Positions 34,361 to 46,605 of a DNA stretch of 64,000 nucleotides are shown here, in pieces. The DNA comes from Tetranychus cinnabarinus (lineage: Eukaryota > Arthropoda > Arachnida > Trombidiformes > Tetranychidae). The notes below the pieces were generated by a model that ran no database searches, was not told the DNA's origin, and worked only from the letters and a program-made list of their open reading frames with translations. The stretch is from the NCBI GenBank assembly GCA_022266195.1, contig WHVY01000005.1, forward strand, positions 1,612,001-1,676,000. Reading direction: 5' to 3'. The stretch's first letter is position 1. Each line of letters opens with the position of its first letter. Made by a program: the position numbers and the translations under genes.

Positions 34361-37300
34361 ATGTCGCACCAAATATTAACAAGTTTTATATTGATTAACC
34401 TATTGACTCTCAATTTATCGAACGGAATATTACTTCCACGAAGATTAGCTCCAGAAGATGCTGATGCTTCCATTTTATCGCCAGTTTTCAGTTCACTACA
34501 GCTTGATGATACCTTTCATCTTGCCAAAGATATTGTTGTTCAAAGACGTAAACTTGAAGCCAACCTTGAAAGAGATGGTAAGAAATCAAAATTAGATTAA
34601 ATTCAATATCGTTCACCTTTTTTATTGGTATAAAATGTCCTCCTAAACGATTTAAAAATTTCATTCATTTAAATCTTTGTCTCTCTTGAACCACAATTGT
34701 CAATCAATCGAGTTGCTGATTGTGATTCATTTTGATCCATTCGATGATTAATTAGAAGATGAAAATCAAAGTCACTTTGATGCAGAGTTTTACAAGTTTA
34801 TCAAGAAAACCTTCAACATTGGCATAAATCATGCTTCAAGTGTCATCCTCAACACCACCAACTATTGACCTTAGACAGTCAATCAGAGTTGCAGCTTAAT
34901 CATAACTAATAACTCAATAACACAGGTATTAGTTAATCTTAAAGAGCTTCTTTCACCTTCTAATTAACCAATCAGCCGTTTGTTGACAACACAAACAGCA
35001 AAAAATTACAATCTGAAAAGATGATTCGATTTACCAATGAACATTGACATTAATTGGTTTCAAATTGAATCATCTAATAATAACTGAATTTTAAAATTAC
35101 GAATGCAATGAAAAGCAAAAGAGTAATAAAAATAGTTGTAAAAAAACAAAAACAAAACGCAAAATCAAAAACTCAAATTGAATTGAATAATTTATTTGCA
35201 ATCAAACTGTAAACATTTAATATGAAATGGATATTAATATCGAAGAATCAGAAGATGATGATGAAAAAATCAAAAAAATCAAATTAAGGCTGAATTTTAA
35301 TCTTAAATTAATAATTTCGTTTTTTTTCTTGTTACTGTTTCATTGTGGGCAATGAATGGGTTAAGTAAAAATTTAAAAGTGTAACCAAAAAATTGAGTTA
35401 AACTTTGAAAGTTCCTGCACTTCACTCAACTTATACTAATAATAATTAGGAAAAAAATTTAATCAAAATTTTTGTCGCCATTAAAAGGGGAAGAGTAAAG
35501 GTCAGTTTTCCTGTTGCTCTCTTATCAAGTGTTATATTTTAAATTTAATTGTAACTCAACTCTTTCTGATGGCACAACTGTCAATATATCACTGATTATT
35601 CAATTCATTAGAAACATTTTCCCTTTCAAAGGATTTCGATCTTCAGGCGATTTTTAACTTGTCTCGACTTTAATATTACAATCTGTTAATACTTTTTGAA
35701 GCTTAATTATTGACGCCTTGTTATTCATTTTACCAACTACCGATTGACCTGAAAAACTGATTTCTTCAGATGTATCACAGTAGGCCATATATACTTACTT
35801 TCATCATCATCATTTTCAACTTATTTTTCCTTTCATCTCATATTAAATGTTTATTTTTGATTCATCATTATTATTATTATCATTTGCTCTTCCTTTATCA
35901 ACATGATGTATTACAACAAGCAAAAAAGGTATGACGAATCATGATGATCACCTTTGATATGTTTCATGAAGAATCACTTTTAACACTTTTATAACAGATG
36001 AAACTGATAAACAATTTTGATGATCATAATTGATATCTTTGATCGGACCTCGTCAAGATCAAAACCAAAAGCTTTAAACCAAAAATACGTTTCAATTGAT
36101 CAAAAGGTTTCTCCTGAATTACATCTGCTACTTTCACCGTAATGATTGTTACTCATGTCTCGATTGTAGCTTTTAACTTCCCAGCCTGGTTTTTGGTTAG
36201 CTGAATCCTCAATTTGATCCAATTTTTCCGTCAATTTCTCACTTTACTCAAAATTGGTTGATTTGAGATTGACCTACGTGAGTGGACTGAGCATCATTGT
36301 GATATTAAGCAGTCTGGAAAAGATGATATTAAACATTAGATTAGAACTTTTTTATGTAACTAGTTTGTTATCTAATTGAATAATTATAAGTTATCTTTGT
36401 CAGGTAATTACAATTGTTAATGGCCCCCTAATAATTAGTCCTAAATTGAGAGGAACCACTGTTAACAATTATTTAACCGAAATTGTGACCCTATTCAACT
36501 GTGATAAGCCGAAGAAATGAGCTGGACCATCATCATTATCATCATGTCTACCTATTTGTTCAATGTAATGATGATCATCATGATAATAACAATAATGAGA
36601 ATGATGATGATAATGATGATGCGTGGGGATGTAATTTTTCTTGTCTTACTCTCTTTTTAGTCTCTCCATCTTAGTGTCTTTTCCAAATCATTGTTTCCTG
36701 ATTACTTGGTTTATAAATGCTTTATGTGTATACTTTTTTTCATCTGCCAGATAAGTTACAGTACGGTTTGTTTATTTTTGCAGTATCCTCGATCTTCCCA
36801 TAAGATTCGGATTAAAGTTCATTGGTCAGTCTTAATATAAAACTTGCCATCTATTTCATTTGGTTATTTATTGTTTATTTAAACGGTCAGTTCTCATCGA
36901 AAAGAAGATTCTAGAGTAAAGAAAAAAAAGAGTAACAGCAAAACAAAAAAAAAGACATTAAAATTCAACTGTTTAAAATGAAACTTTAGATTGGCTCGTT
37001 TGTTATTCAAGCCAATTGTAAGTGATGTAAATTACAATAATCATAATGAGTGCAAGAAGAGTAATCTTCTCAGAATAGAAAGTTAGTAATTCGATTAGCT
37101 AAATCACATTAAATATGATATTAAAAATAAACACATACATTGTTATAAAGATGGTTGAGAACTTGATACTTGTGTGTTTCCTCTACAACATTGCTTGAAC
37201 CATCTGTTGAGAACGATTACCTGAAATTGTTGAAAAATAAATTAGTGATTAGAAAGCTAATATACAGCAAAGTATACAGCATGTATCAGCAAATAGTTGA

Positions 37301-40300
37301 AATGATTATTGTTGGACATTGTTAAAATTAGTTGACTTACATTTGAATAATCAAGGGCACAGTTAGAAATGATATAGATTCATTAGACCAGAAGATGTTA
37401 CACCAATAGATTGCCAATAATGATTGAGATGTATGTGGTTAGTTGGCCAATTCAATAATTGATCGGTCAAACTTAAACTTGACCCTATCAGCCTTGATAA
37501 ACATTTTGTTAACAATCAAAAGACAAGGAGTGTAAAGAACGACTTGTTGGCTATAAAAAAAATACGACTCGTCTGATTGTCGCTTTCATCAGACGTATTA
37601 ATAATAGTCAAAGCAGGAAAGTCAGAAAGGAGGCAAATTTAAACTTGTCTCAATCATCTTTTTTTTATTCACTTGTGATAAAATTTAATCTTAAATCTAT
37701 TATTAGGTATTGTTATGTACATATAGATATTATGATGTTATTATTATATTTATATTCTGATTATTTTTTTATTATGTGTGTACTTATCGGTATATGTTTG
37801 TTTATTTGTTATTTAACGTAACCTGTTGATTAGATGAATGGTCAAGAGGGTAATGATGACGGTCATTCAATTGAATTTAACCCCTCTCGTTCCTTTTATT
37901 GCTTGCATGTTATTTTTAATTTCCAAACAAACAAATAAACAAATTAAACAACATTGCATCAACAACAAATTTGGCCTCGATTTTATTTTCACCCGATATT
38001 ATTTCTCTTCATCATTACCAACATCTTCATCAATTTTATTCAACTTTCAGGTCTATTAAATACTACTTAATATTTCAAGTAATTCAACAATTTCTATTGA
38101 CTATTGCTATTTCTCAACATTATTGAAAAAAACCAATTCTTTCAGTCAATCAACTCTTTAAATGAAATTTTTAGACAAATTCAAGTTTGTCTGCTTTCAA
38201 GCTTAACTGTTTACATTATACCGATACTATCGGTTTGATAGCTTCCGATTGTTATGTTATTCAATTGAAATGGAAAAGTTTATATTGATTTCAATTTTGT
38301 GTTCAAATGAGGATAAAATTGAGAGTTTAAAGGACAATTTATATTAATGATTGTAGATTGAGCAAATTTCATTAACCTTGCATGCTTTTGTTCAGTTTTC
38401 ATTTAACTAACCGTGATTTTTGCTTCTATCCATTTTACAGGTTTAGTAACTGATATGAGTAAGGAAACTGCTGTTACTCGACATCAAGCCGTTACTACAA
38501 CATTAGAACGAGGAAATGATTTAGAGAAGCGTCAAGAAGTATTTGAAGAGATGAGTAAACTTTTGGCTCGCAAGTGAGTATAAATAATGCTGATTATTTT
38601 ATGAAATGAATGGATTACAATTTAATTTCTTCTTTTATTCTGTCTCTACTTATTTTTGCAGTATGTCTCATGACCCAATCTTACCCTCAGCTACAGGTAT
38701 TGCTTTGGCTAGAATTGAATTAGTTGCACCAGAAACTCGCCAAGCAGTTGCCAATTGTAAAGAGGATCAACATTACCATTGTGATCCTTACAAGCCTTAC
38801 AGGAATTCAGATGGTTCATGTAATAATCTTCACAACCCTGGTTGGGGAACATCATTCAGTTGTTTTACTAGATTACTTCCACCAGCTTATGCTGATGGTT
38901 TATCAGCTCCTCGTATCTCTGTTACCGGTAGTTCTTTACCTAATCCTAGAGTTCTTTCAGCTGTACTCCATCGTGATTTAAATTATCCTGCCACTTATAC
39001 TCATATGACTATGCAATATGGTCAATTTTTTTCACACGATGTCGCCTTTACTCCAAGCTCTAGGACAAGTAAGTTTCGGTTGACTCAGTATTCTTTAAAG
39101 AATTGTTGATATAAATTGACCATCGATTTATTTTGAATTTTCCACAGAGGACGGTAAAATGATTCAATGTTGTCCACCATCACCCAATAATCATCCTCAA
39201 TGTTATCCCATTTTGGTGCCAAAAGAAGATCCATTTTACAGTGGATACAACGAATACTGCCTTAATTTTGTTCGAACCGCCATGTGTCCACAATGTAAAT
39301 TAGGTAAGTTACAATCATCATTAAATGTTTCAAATTACGTCAAGACAAAATTTTAATACAATCTATTTCATCTGAACTACAACAGGACCAAGAGAACAAA
39401 TGAATCAGATAACATCGTACATTGATGGATCAATGGTCTATGGAAGTATGGAGAATGAAACAAGATCCCTTTGGACGAGAACTGGGCCAGGTTAGAATTT
39501 TTAAAAGAATCTTTATCCCAAAACCAAAAACTTAATCATTTGTTTGTTACTCTTACTTTCTATAGCTGGAAGAATGCACATTTCAATGGCTGCTAATGGA
39601 GGTGAACTATTGCCACACTCACCAGAACCTGATTCGGATCAATGTAGTAAACCTTCAGAGAATATGTACTGTTTCAAAGCAGGTAAATACAATCAAAAGC
39701 CTTTCAAAATCAAATTTTTAGCTAATACATAAATTTAGATCCACCCAAGCTAATTTAACCAACAACTCTTATTTATTCCCTTGTTTCAGGTGACAAAAGG
39801 GTGAATCAGCATCCAGCTTTAACAGCACTTCACGTTGTCTTCCTTCGTCAACATAATAAAATTGTCAATGAATTAAAAGCTATCAACCCACATTGGGATG
39901 GTGAACGACTTTACCAGGAAGCAAGGTAAATCACATTAATTAAAGATGATTTCGATTTTGGATTAATGATGAAAAATTAAGCTAACATCGATAAGTTCAA
40001 AAACAAAAACAAAACAAAGCCATGAAAAAAAAGAAAACGAAAACAATAATCAAATTCTCACCTCCAACGCAATTACATTGAATTGATTATTATGAATGTT
40101 GAATATGAAAAGATGATGATGATAAAGAAGAACAAGAAAAAAATAAGAAAGTGGTAAATTCATGAAAATGATTAAGGAAAAAGTAAAACATTTAGAATAA
40201 GATTGATTTGATTTAATACATTTAATGTAACCTAATTTTCCCATTGATCACCATTTTCATCATCCATCAACTGTATTGTTTTTGTTTTGTTTATTATTAC

Positions 40301-43300
40301 TTTTCAATCAACCCAAAAAAATTATCATCTTCATTGTTTTATGCTTGTTTTTGGCGTTGAATTTTCCTTTAACTTCAAAATCATCTTACAGCTTGATTTT
40401 GTTTCTCTTTTTAAAATTAGACGTATTAATGTCGCTCAAATTCAAATGGTAACCTACGGCGAATGGCTTCCAATTATCATTGGCCCTGATGCAATGAAAT
40501 TTCTGAAACTCTATGTTCTTCCTTACGGTTATACTGATTATGATCCTTACACTAATCCAAATGTAATCAATGAATTTGCTGGTGCAGCCTTCAGATTTGG
40601 TCATTCACTTGTTAACAGTGTTTTCGCTGAAATATTGGACGATGGTAAACCTTCAGGTTATCGTTTAAGAGAAAATTTCTTCACTCCTTTCGGATTTTAT
40701 CATGGACAATTAGATGCAGTAATTAGAGGTTTAGTTTCCCAAGCTTCACAAAACAGAGATCCATTTATATCACAAGATATGAAAAATCATCTCTATCGAC
40801 CCAAAGACTCACCCTATGGACTTGATTTACCAGCATTTAACATTCAAAGAGGTCGAGATCATGGTTTATCTGGTTACACTGATTATCTTAAGTTCTGTTT
40901 TGATGAAAAAATCTATGATTGGGCTCAATTGGATCAATACATGCCAACCTCTCAACGAACTAAATTCCAAAATCTTTACAAGTAATGCTTTCACTCTATC
41001 ACACAAATGAATAGTTAATCAGTTGACAGTTTATCATTTTCTAACGTTTTTTATTCTTTCTGTATTCAGATCGGTTCATGATGTTGATTTATTTTCAGCT
41101 GGTTTAGCTGAATATCCTTTACCTGGAGCTGCTGTTGGACCAACATTTACTTGCATCATTGGTATTCAAATGTACAATCTTAAATTTGGTGATCGTTTTT
41201 GGTTTGAACATCGTGACCAAGCCGGAACATTTTCTCCAGGTAATTATAACTTCTCTTTTTCCAACCATCAAAATGTTTACGAAAACAATTTAATTTTTTC
41301 GTCTTTTCAACCTCAGAATAAGTATCAATGTTTCCAATTGCAAACTACTCTCAATTTAATTTGATTTACTTTACCTTTATACCGTCAACTCCTTTTTCCC
41401 TAACGCAAGATTTACCCATCTAATTTAATAGCTAAATAATCGTAAGGAAAATTAGATAATGATGATGATCAACATCATATTAAGCTTATTTTTACCCTTT
41501 ATTCTACTTTTTTCAACAAGATATTTCTACTCTTACCCTGAAAGGTAACTGTGAAAATTGATTCCAGACAATCTAAAGGTATTAAAGGACCATATTGTCC
41601 TCTATACCATCAAATTTAACGCAATCATGTTATTTATTGTTGAATAAAGCTGATAGTTGATTGACCTTGTTGTGTAACATTTAATAAATAATATCAACGA
41701 GATGAATTGATTTTGGAACCGAATGAATGATGGATAATTTAATCAATGAAAGTTTCTTTGTAGCTAACAAGTTAATATTTACATGTATTACTGACAAGCT
41801 AAGATGTTTAGCTTATGACAATCCAGCAATTTAGGTGAAACAACAGCGTAAATAGATTTGAAGATTTCCATAATACTTAATATCACTCTTATTTTTCTGG
41901 ATCAATCATTTTGGCCAAGAATGGGTAATTTTTATTGAAAAAAGGTCTAATCTTGACCATTCAACCCTTCATCTGCAGTTGAACCTCAATTTTTGTATAA
42001 ATTAAATTGTTGCTGTTACTTTCAATCTATTATTGTTGCTTTCATTAAATTGCTCTTCAGACAACCATTATTTTTATATTTATCTGCACATCAATCAAAA
42101 CCAATCAATCAATCAAACTAATTGATTACCAGTAAATAAGCCAATAGTCTAACCAGAAAATGAAAGGATTTGCTTTTTGTTTCTTCAAAATCAACCAAGT
42201 TTAATCTAAATTGTTTGCCCTTGATCCAACTAACCAAATTGTTTTGTACCTAATTTTACACTTTTACAATTGAATTAATTTACTCTTTTTCATTTTTACA
42301 GATCAACTTCAAGAAATAAGGAAAACAACATTTGCCCAGATTTTATGTGCCAATAGTGACAAATTGAGTTTCATTCAGAAAAATGTATTCCGAGGTGAAT
42401 CAAAGAGGTAAGGATGGAATCCAAAAGACACTTGCAATTACAATTTAAAACCCTTTTACCTTCAACTGCAATATTCCAAAAACTAGTCACAATAGGAAAA
42501 TTCAGAAGCTTAGCCGAATGGGTTAATTTGATGCTTAAAAATACCGACAATTTATAGCCACGAGCTGGAGTTATATGTATTTTGCACGCATTCATGTCTC
42601 ACGCTTATAAATTTCACATAAGAGAAACGTGTTTATATGTTGCTGATTTTTTGTTGATTATGAGGACGATGATGATGATGATTAAGAAGAAGAAGAAAAA
42701 ATCACAACTTGATTAGAGTTTAAAAGTGAATTGAATTTCTTTAAATAAGTAAAGCTGGCAAACCATTAACATGCATCAACAACAATCATAGTCCAAAATG
42801 AGTTTTCTCAATATGGAGATTAGCAAGGAAATTTATTATTATCATTATTATTATCATCTTTACGACTATTAAAATTATTTTAACTGCAAGTGGCTAGAAG
42901 AGGCGAGAATGTTGAAAAATCAAAGTAGATTGAATCAAATTAACCAATTGGTTTGTCGATAAAATCTTGAATTGTTAATGTGCTTTTGTTACGGAAACAG
43001 ACTAAACATCTTAATGGTTTCGCTCAGCTTTTCTTGTTATTTCAATTTATTGATTGTTGATGTTAATTTCAATCAATTTAGCTAAATGCTGTGAAACGCT
43101 CTTCATCCGTTAACAAGAGTTTTATTGTTTCTCTTTTTTTCCCCTTAAAACAATTTCCATTTCATATCATGATTATAAATTTAAATTCACTGATTAATTT
43201 TGTTTCTTTTTCTTGTCAACAGAAATCCAGTTGTTCCATGTAATACTCTAACAGCTCCTGATTTAAGAGCATGGCGTGATTCAAATTATCCCGGAGCTGA

Positions 43301-43325
43301 AATACCTAATAACTATCATCCTTAA
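34361..43325 (+). CDS. Secreted animal heme peroxidase (chorion peroxidase / peroxinectin type)
   Basis: These extracellular heme enzymes use H2O2 to oxidise or cross-link tyrosines or halides in cuticle, egg shell or immunity. Exons: 34361-34577, 38441-38573, 38662-39068, 39148-39303, 39386-39490, 39566-39682, 39790-39925, 40421-40981, 41070-41239, 42302-42407 and 43223-43325. They join in frame to 736 residues. A signal peptide (SFILINLLTLNLSNG) is followed by a propeptide-like coiled region. Catalytic core: distal His242 in YGQFFSHDV, DGSMVYGS, Arg382 in GDKRVNQHPALTALH, LRQHN, proximal His485 in FRFGHSLV, LPAFNIQRGRDHG, GPTFTCIIGIQ and GDRFWFEH. The two residues that usually esterify the heme are changed: Asp to Ser241 and Glu to Gln385. 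Intron 1 is 3.86 kb while most others are 75-500 nt. The donor at 39491 (GTTAGA) is weak. Confidence 0.95.
36566..36621. repeat. ATG/GAT-rich microsatellite in peroxidase intron 1
   Basis: An imperfect run of (GAT)n and (AAT)n triplets. The rest of the intron (34578-38440) shows no coding exon or known element and is AT-rich. Confidence 0.6.
42667..42700. repeat. (GAT)n(AAG)n microsatellite in the last peroxidase intron
   Basis: A short GAT run is followed directly by AAG triplets. It lies within the 815-nt intron 42408-43222. Confidence 0.6.
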
Positions 43326-45462
43326 GAGACAAAAGCTAAAGATGGATATCTAAACAATTAAAATGAAATTATTTTCCAACAATTTGATAATGATAATAAC
43401 GGTAGTGAGGGTAATGAAGATGTATTACATGATTGGTCAAATGAGAATAGGAAATATGGAGGAAACAAGTGAACAGCTGAATCAGTAACTCAATCAAATT
43501 GCCATTTCTTGATATAATTCGCCATTTTAATTTCCAACATTTAAAGTGTTGCGATATTATCATCGTCAATAATAGCCTTTATCATTATCATGAATTTATT
43601 ATTATATTTCTAAATTTGCCTCATCAATCACATCACCACTCTATTTTTGCGTTAATTTTCATCTTCATCCTCTCACATTTGCTTTACATGATTGGACAAG
43701 TTTAATCGTAAATTGACTGGACACGTAAAGCTAAATTGATGACAATAACTGGACAAGATTGATTCAGAAAGCAAAGGATAAATTAATTTTCAAAGCAAAC
43801 CCTTGACACTGGACAAATGAAAAGCCATCATTTTATCGTTATTATTGTTGCTTTTTGTGGAAAATATCGTTTTAATTGTAATTCACTCTCACTTTTCATC
43901 ATTGAGACAATTTTACTGTTGATTAAGCTTATACTGTAAATATAATCTACATTTTTTTTTTCCTGATTACACTCACACTTGATGAGAATCCAGTTTGAAT
44001 TTTCATCAACCTCAACAACGAAACAAAACTCAAATAAAAAAATGACATATAATGATTATTTAATTCAAATTGATTCAATGTTTGAAAATTGTATTCATTG
44101 TAAGTATGTAATTTGATATCAGGTCATTTTGACTTCTCTTTCGGTGATTATTATGATAATGAATGAATGAATCCAATGGGTTGACCAGTAAAAGTGGTAA
44201 ATTGTAAATGAGTTATTTAAATTGTTGGCAACAAAAAAAGTACAAGGTATCCCATCGAGTGATTGATTGTCAAGTTGTAAGTCGGGTGAAGAAAAAAAAT
44301 GAGAAGAAGAGAAAGAGTTAATCGTAAAATTGAAGAGTCGAGGTCATAAACAATTAACTGTGAGTTTAACTGTTCGATTATCGATTGTAATATAACAATA
44401 AACAAATTATGTGAATACATGAATGATTAAATTAAGGTTATCAAATATGAAAAGAGGATCATCAAGTAGAGGATTGTTTCCTACTCTTCATCTATCTCAC
44501 TCTCGCTCTATGTTTACCATTAAGACTAACATTTTAGGTAATCTTTTTTTTTACCTTAACAATCATTTTCACCTTTTATCATTTCTGTTTGATTATCATG
44601 TTATGTATTAATATGTTTATTAGGAAACAAATTGAACAAAAATGAATAAATGGCGATTGTGATTTACAACTGGATATGGCGATTGAGTTTATTTTAGCTT
44701 TGAGAAAAAAAATTGGCCTCATTTTCAAATTGTAGTCCCATCTCAATTTGATTGTTGATAATGTTAATCTACTTGAGATTCAACCTCCAACTCGTTTTTT
44801 TGCTCAATTTCAATGGATTAATTGATTAGCGAGAGTGAAAGGTGCATAATTAAGCAGCTATTATATAGTTGATTAGTGTTTCGTCTAGTGAAACATTAGT
44901 CTAGTATTTCATTGCAAGTTTAAACGGTAAATGATTTTTCCGCTTTTTTCAGTGGTTAAGTGTATTGATTTGTTTTTGCCTGGTGATGCCTGAATTGTTT
45001 TCAAGCGATAATAATCTGGCGGTCTAAGTAAATTGGCAAAAATTCAATTTAAATAGATTTGTTAAGTCAACAATTGGTTGAGCTTAATTAATTGGCTAGA
45101 CTGGAAAATTTTGTTGGTGTTTACTTTTAATTTTCACTTGTTTGCTAGATGATAGCAAGTTTAGGAGAGAGAGAGAACAAGAATAATTTTGGTAATTTAA
45201 AAAGTTGCTAGTTTGGTTAATTAGTAGTTACTGATTTAAGTAAAGCCATAGAGTTTAATTTAATTTAGATTCGTTTGGTGTCACTGTTGACTTTTGTATT
45301 TTAACGTTTTAGATTCCACTAGGTAAAGCGCCACTTGTTGACCGTACAAGACTTAAACCACTTTACTTTAGTTTTTGATAAACTCAGCTTATTTTTTCCA
45401 TTTTTCTTAGATTTTTCATTTTTTTGTTTTGTTTTACTGTTTATTTCTCACTAACTACAATT
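43326..45462. other. 3' flank of peroxidase and upstream region of the next gene; no gene seen
   Basis: AT-rich with short low-complexity frames on both strands and no convincing repeat. The peroxidase 3' UTR should start here, but no single polyadenylation site stands out. The last few hundred bases presumably hold the promoter of the gene at 45463. Confidence 0.45.
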
Positions 45463-46227
45463 ATGAGTGATACTGTTCTTTTACCTGATGCCAGTCTTGA
45501 TCAGATTAATAGTTTGCTGTCTAAACATGGGAAACGAGTTTGTGGATCAAAGGAGTTGAAAGCTGCCTGGCTACCAATTATTCTGACTAACAGTTTGAGA
45601 GCTTCTGTGGGTGAAGTCTTATCATTTAATGTTCAACAATTGACTGTCAGTGATTGCAAGCAAATAGGGGCTCCCCAATGGTTGATTAAATTACGCCGGT
45701 CAAGAGTGCACGAGGAGGACATTGAAAGACTGCTCAATGTTGGTGTCAACAAGATAGAGCATCTAAAAATTTTGCCTGTTGAAGTGATGAGAGATGCTGG
45801 TTTGAGTATAGAAGCTCGCAGGACAATCGCCAGGTTGACCAAGTCAGGTGAATTGCAAAATTCAAAAACCACTATCATCGAGCTATCATCTGTTCCGTCC
45901 ACATCTCGTGAATCTTCCGATGCTAATTCAACACTTGTTCAAACCAACGGAGAAATTGATATTCCAGTGAATTTATCAGAAAATAGAAATTCCTCTCGAC
46001 AGTTTTCAGATGAGATTGTTGATAGTGTAGTTTCATTTATGATGAACAAAATAAACAACCAGCAAACACAAGAAACTGTCTCTACGGCCAACCTTCAAAG
46101 ATATGTACGAACAATTGTCACACTTTTGCTTCAAATTCTTGCAGGGAAATTGCCTTTCTTTAGGCTGATACAATCAGCTAGCTCGATTTGGAATCTGCTC
46201 AATCAAACTGCAAATTCTCAAAGATAA
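45463..46227 (+). CDS. Conserved-looking protein of unknown function, 254 aa
   Basis: A single-exon frame of 254 codons starting at ATG 45463 (TTATGAGTGATACT). It has ordinary codon use and balanced composition, unlike the chance frames nearby, and AATAAA follows 150 bases after the stop. An N-terminal helical domain of about 130 residues has repeated Leu/Val/Ile spacing (LDQINSLLSKHGK, KELKAAWLPIILTNSLRAS, EEDIERLLNVGVNKIEHL, EARRTIARLTKSG). A Ser/Asn-rich linker comes next. A C-terminal segment VRTIVTLLLQILAGKLPFF is hydrophobic enough for a membrane anchor or buried helix. No signal peptide is visible. I do not recognise the family and assign no function. It lies 379 bp upstream of FOXRED1 on the same strand. 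Confidence 0.75.
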   Translation: MSDTVLLPDASLDQINSLLSKHGKRVCGSKELKAAWLPIILTNSLRASVGEVLSFNVQQLTVSDCKQIGAPQWLIKLRRSRVHEEDIERLLNVGVNKIEHLKILPVEVMRDAGLSIEARRTIARLTKSGELQNSKTTIIELSSVPSTSRESSDANSTLVQTNGEIDIPVNLSENRNSSRQFSDEIVDSVVSFMMNKINNQQTQETVSTANLQRYVRTIVTLLLQILAGKLPFFRLIQSASSIWNLLNQTANSQR

Positions 46228-46378
46228 TCAATAGATGTGCCATTATTTACTTGAAGTCCGTCTCATTTAGCTTATTTCAATATACGGATTCTTGCTGGTT
46301 CTTGAAATGTACATGATTCTAATCACAAATATCTTTTTTCTTGATTGTGATCTTACCTTAATTATAAACATCTTTTTA

Positions 46379-46384
46379 AATAAA
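46379..46384 (+). terminator. Polyadenylation signal of the 254-aa gene
   Basis: AATAAA 151 bases after the stop at 46227 and before the FOXRED1 start at 46606. Confidence 0.5.
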
Positions 46385-46605
46385 CTTAAAATCTCAAATT
46401 TTACTTACAAATTAGGAAAATATCCTCTTGATTCAGAAATCTGTGTTGTTAGCTCAAAGTTTTATTTACACTATTTAAAGACCAAAACATTTACATTTGC
46501 TAGTCATGTGACTGCCAACAGCTGATTTCCTACTCGTGGTTTTGTTTTTCTTATTATTTGCTTTATCGGTTTTCTTAGTGTTTTAAACTAATTAATTTTA
46601 TTTAA

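Noticed and set aside
37561..37605. Short hairpin (TCGTCTGAT / ATCAGACG) as a miRNA candidate
   Set aside because: The stem is only about 9-11 bp, too short for a miRNA precursor.
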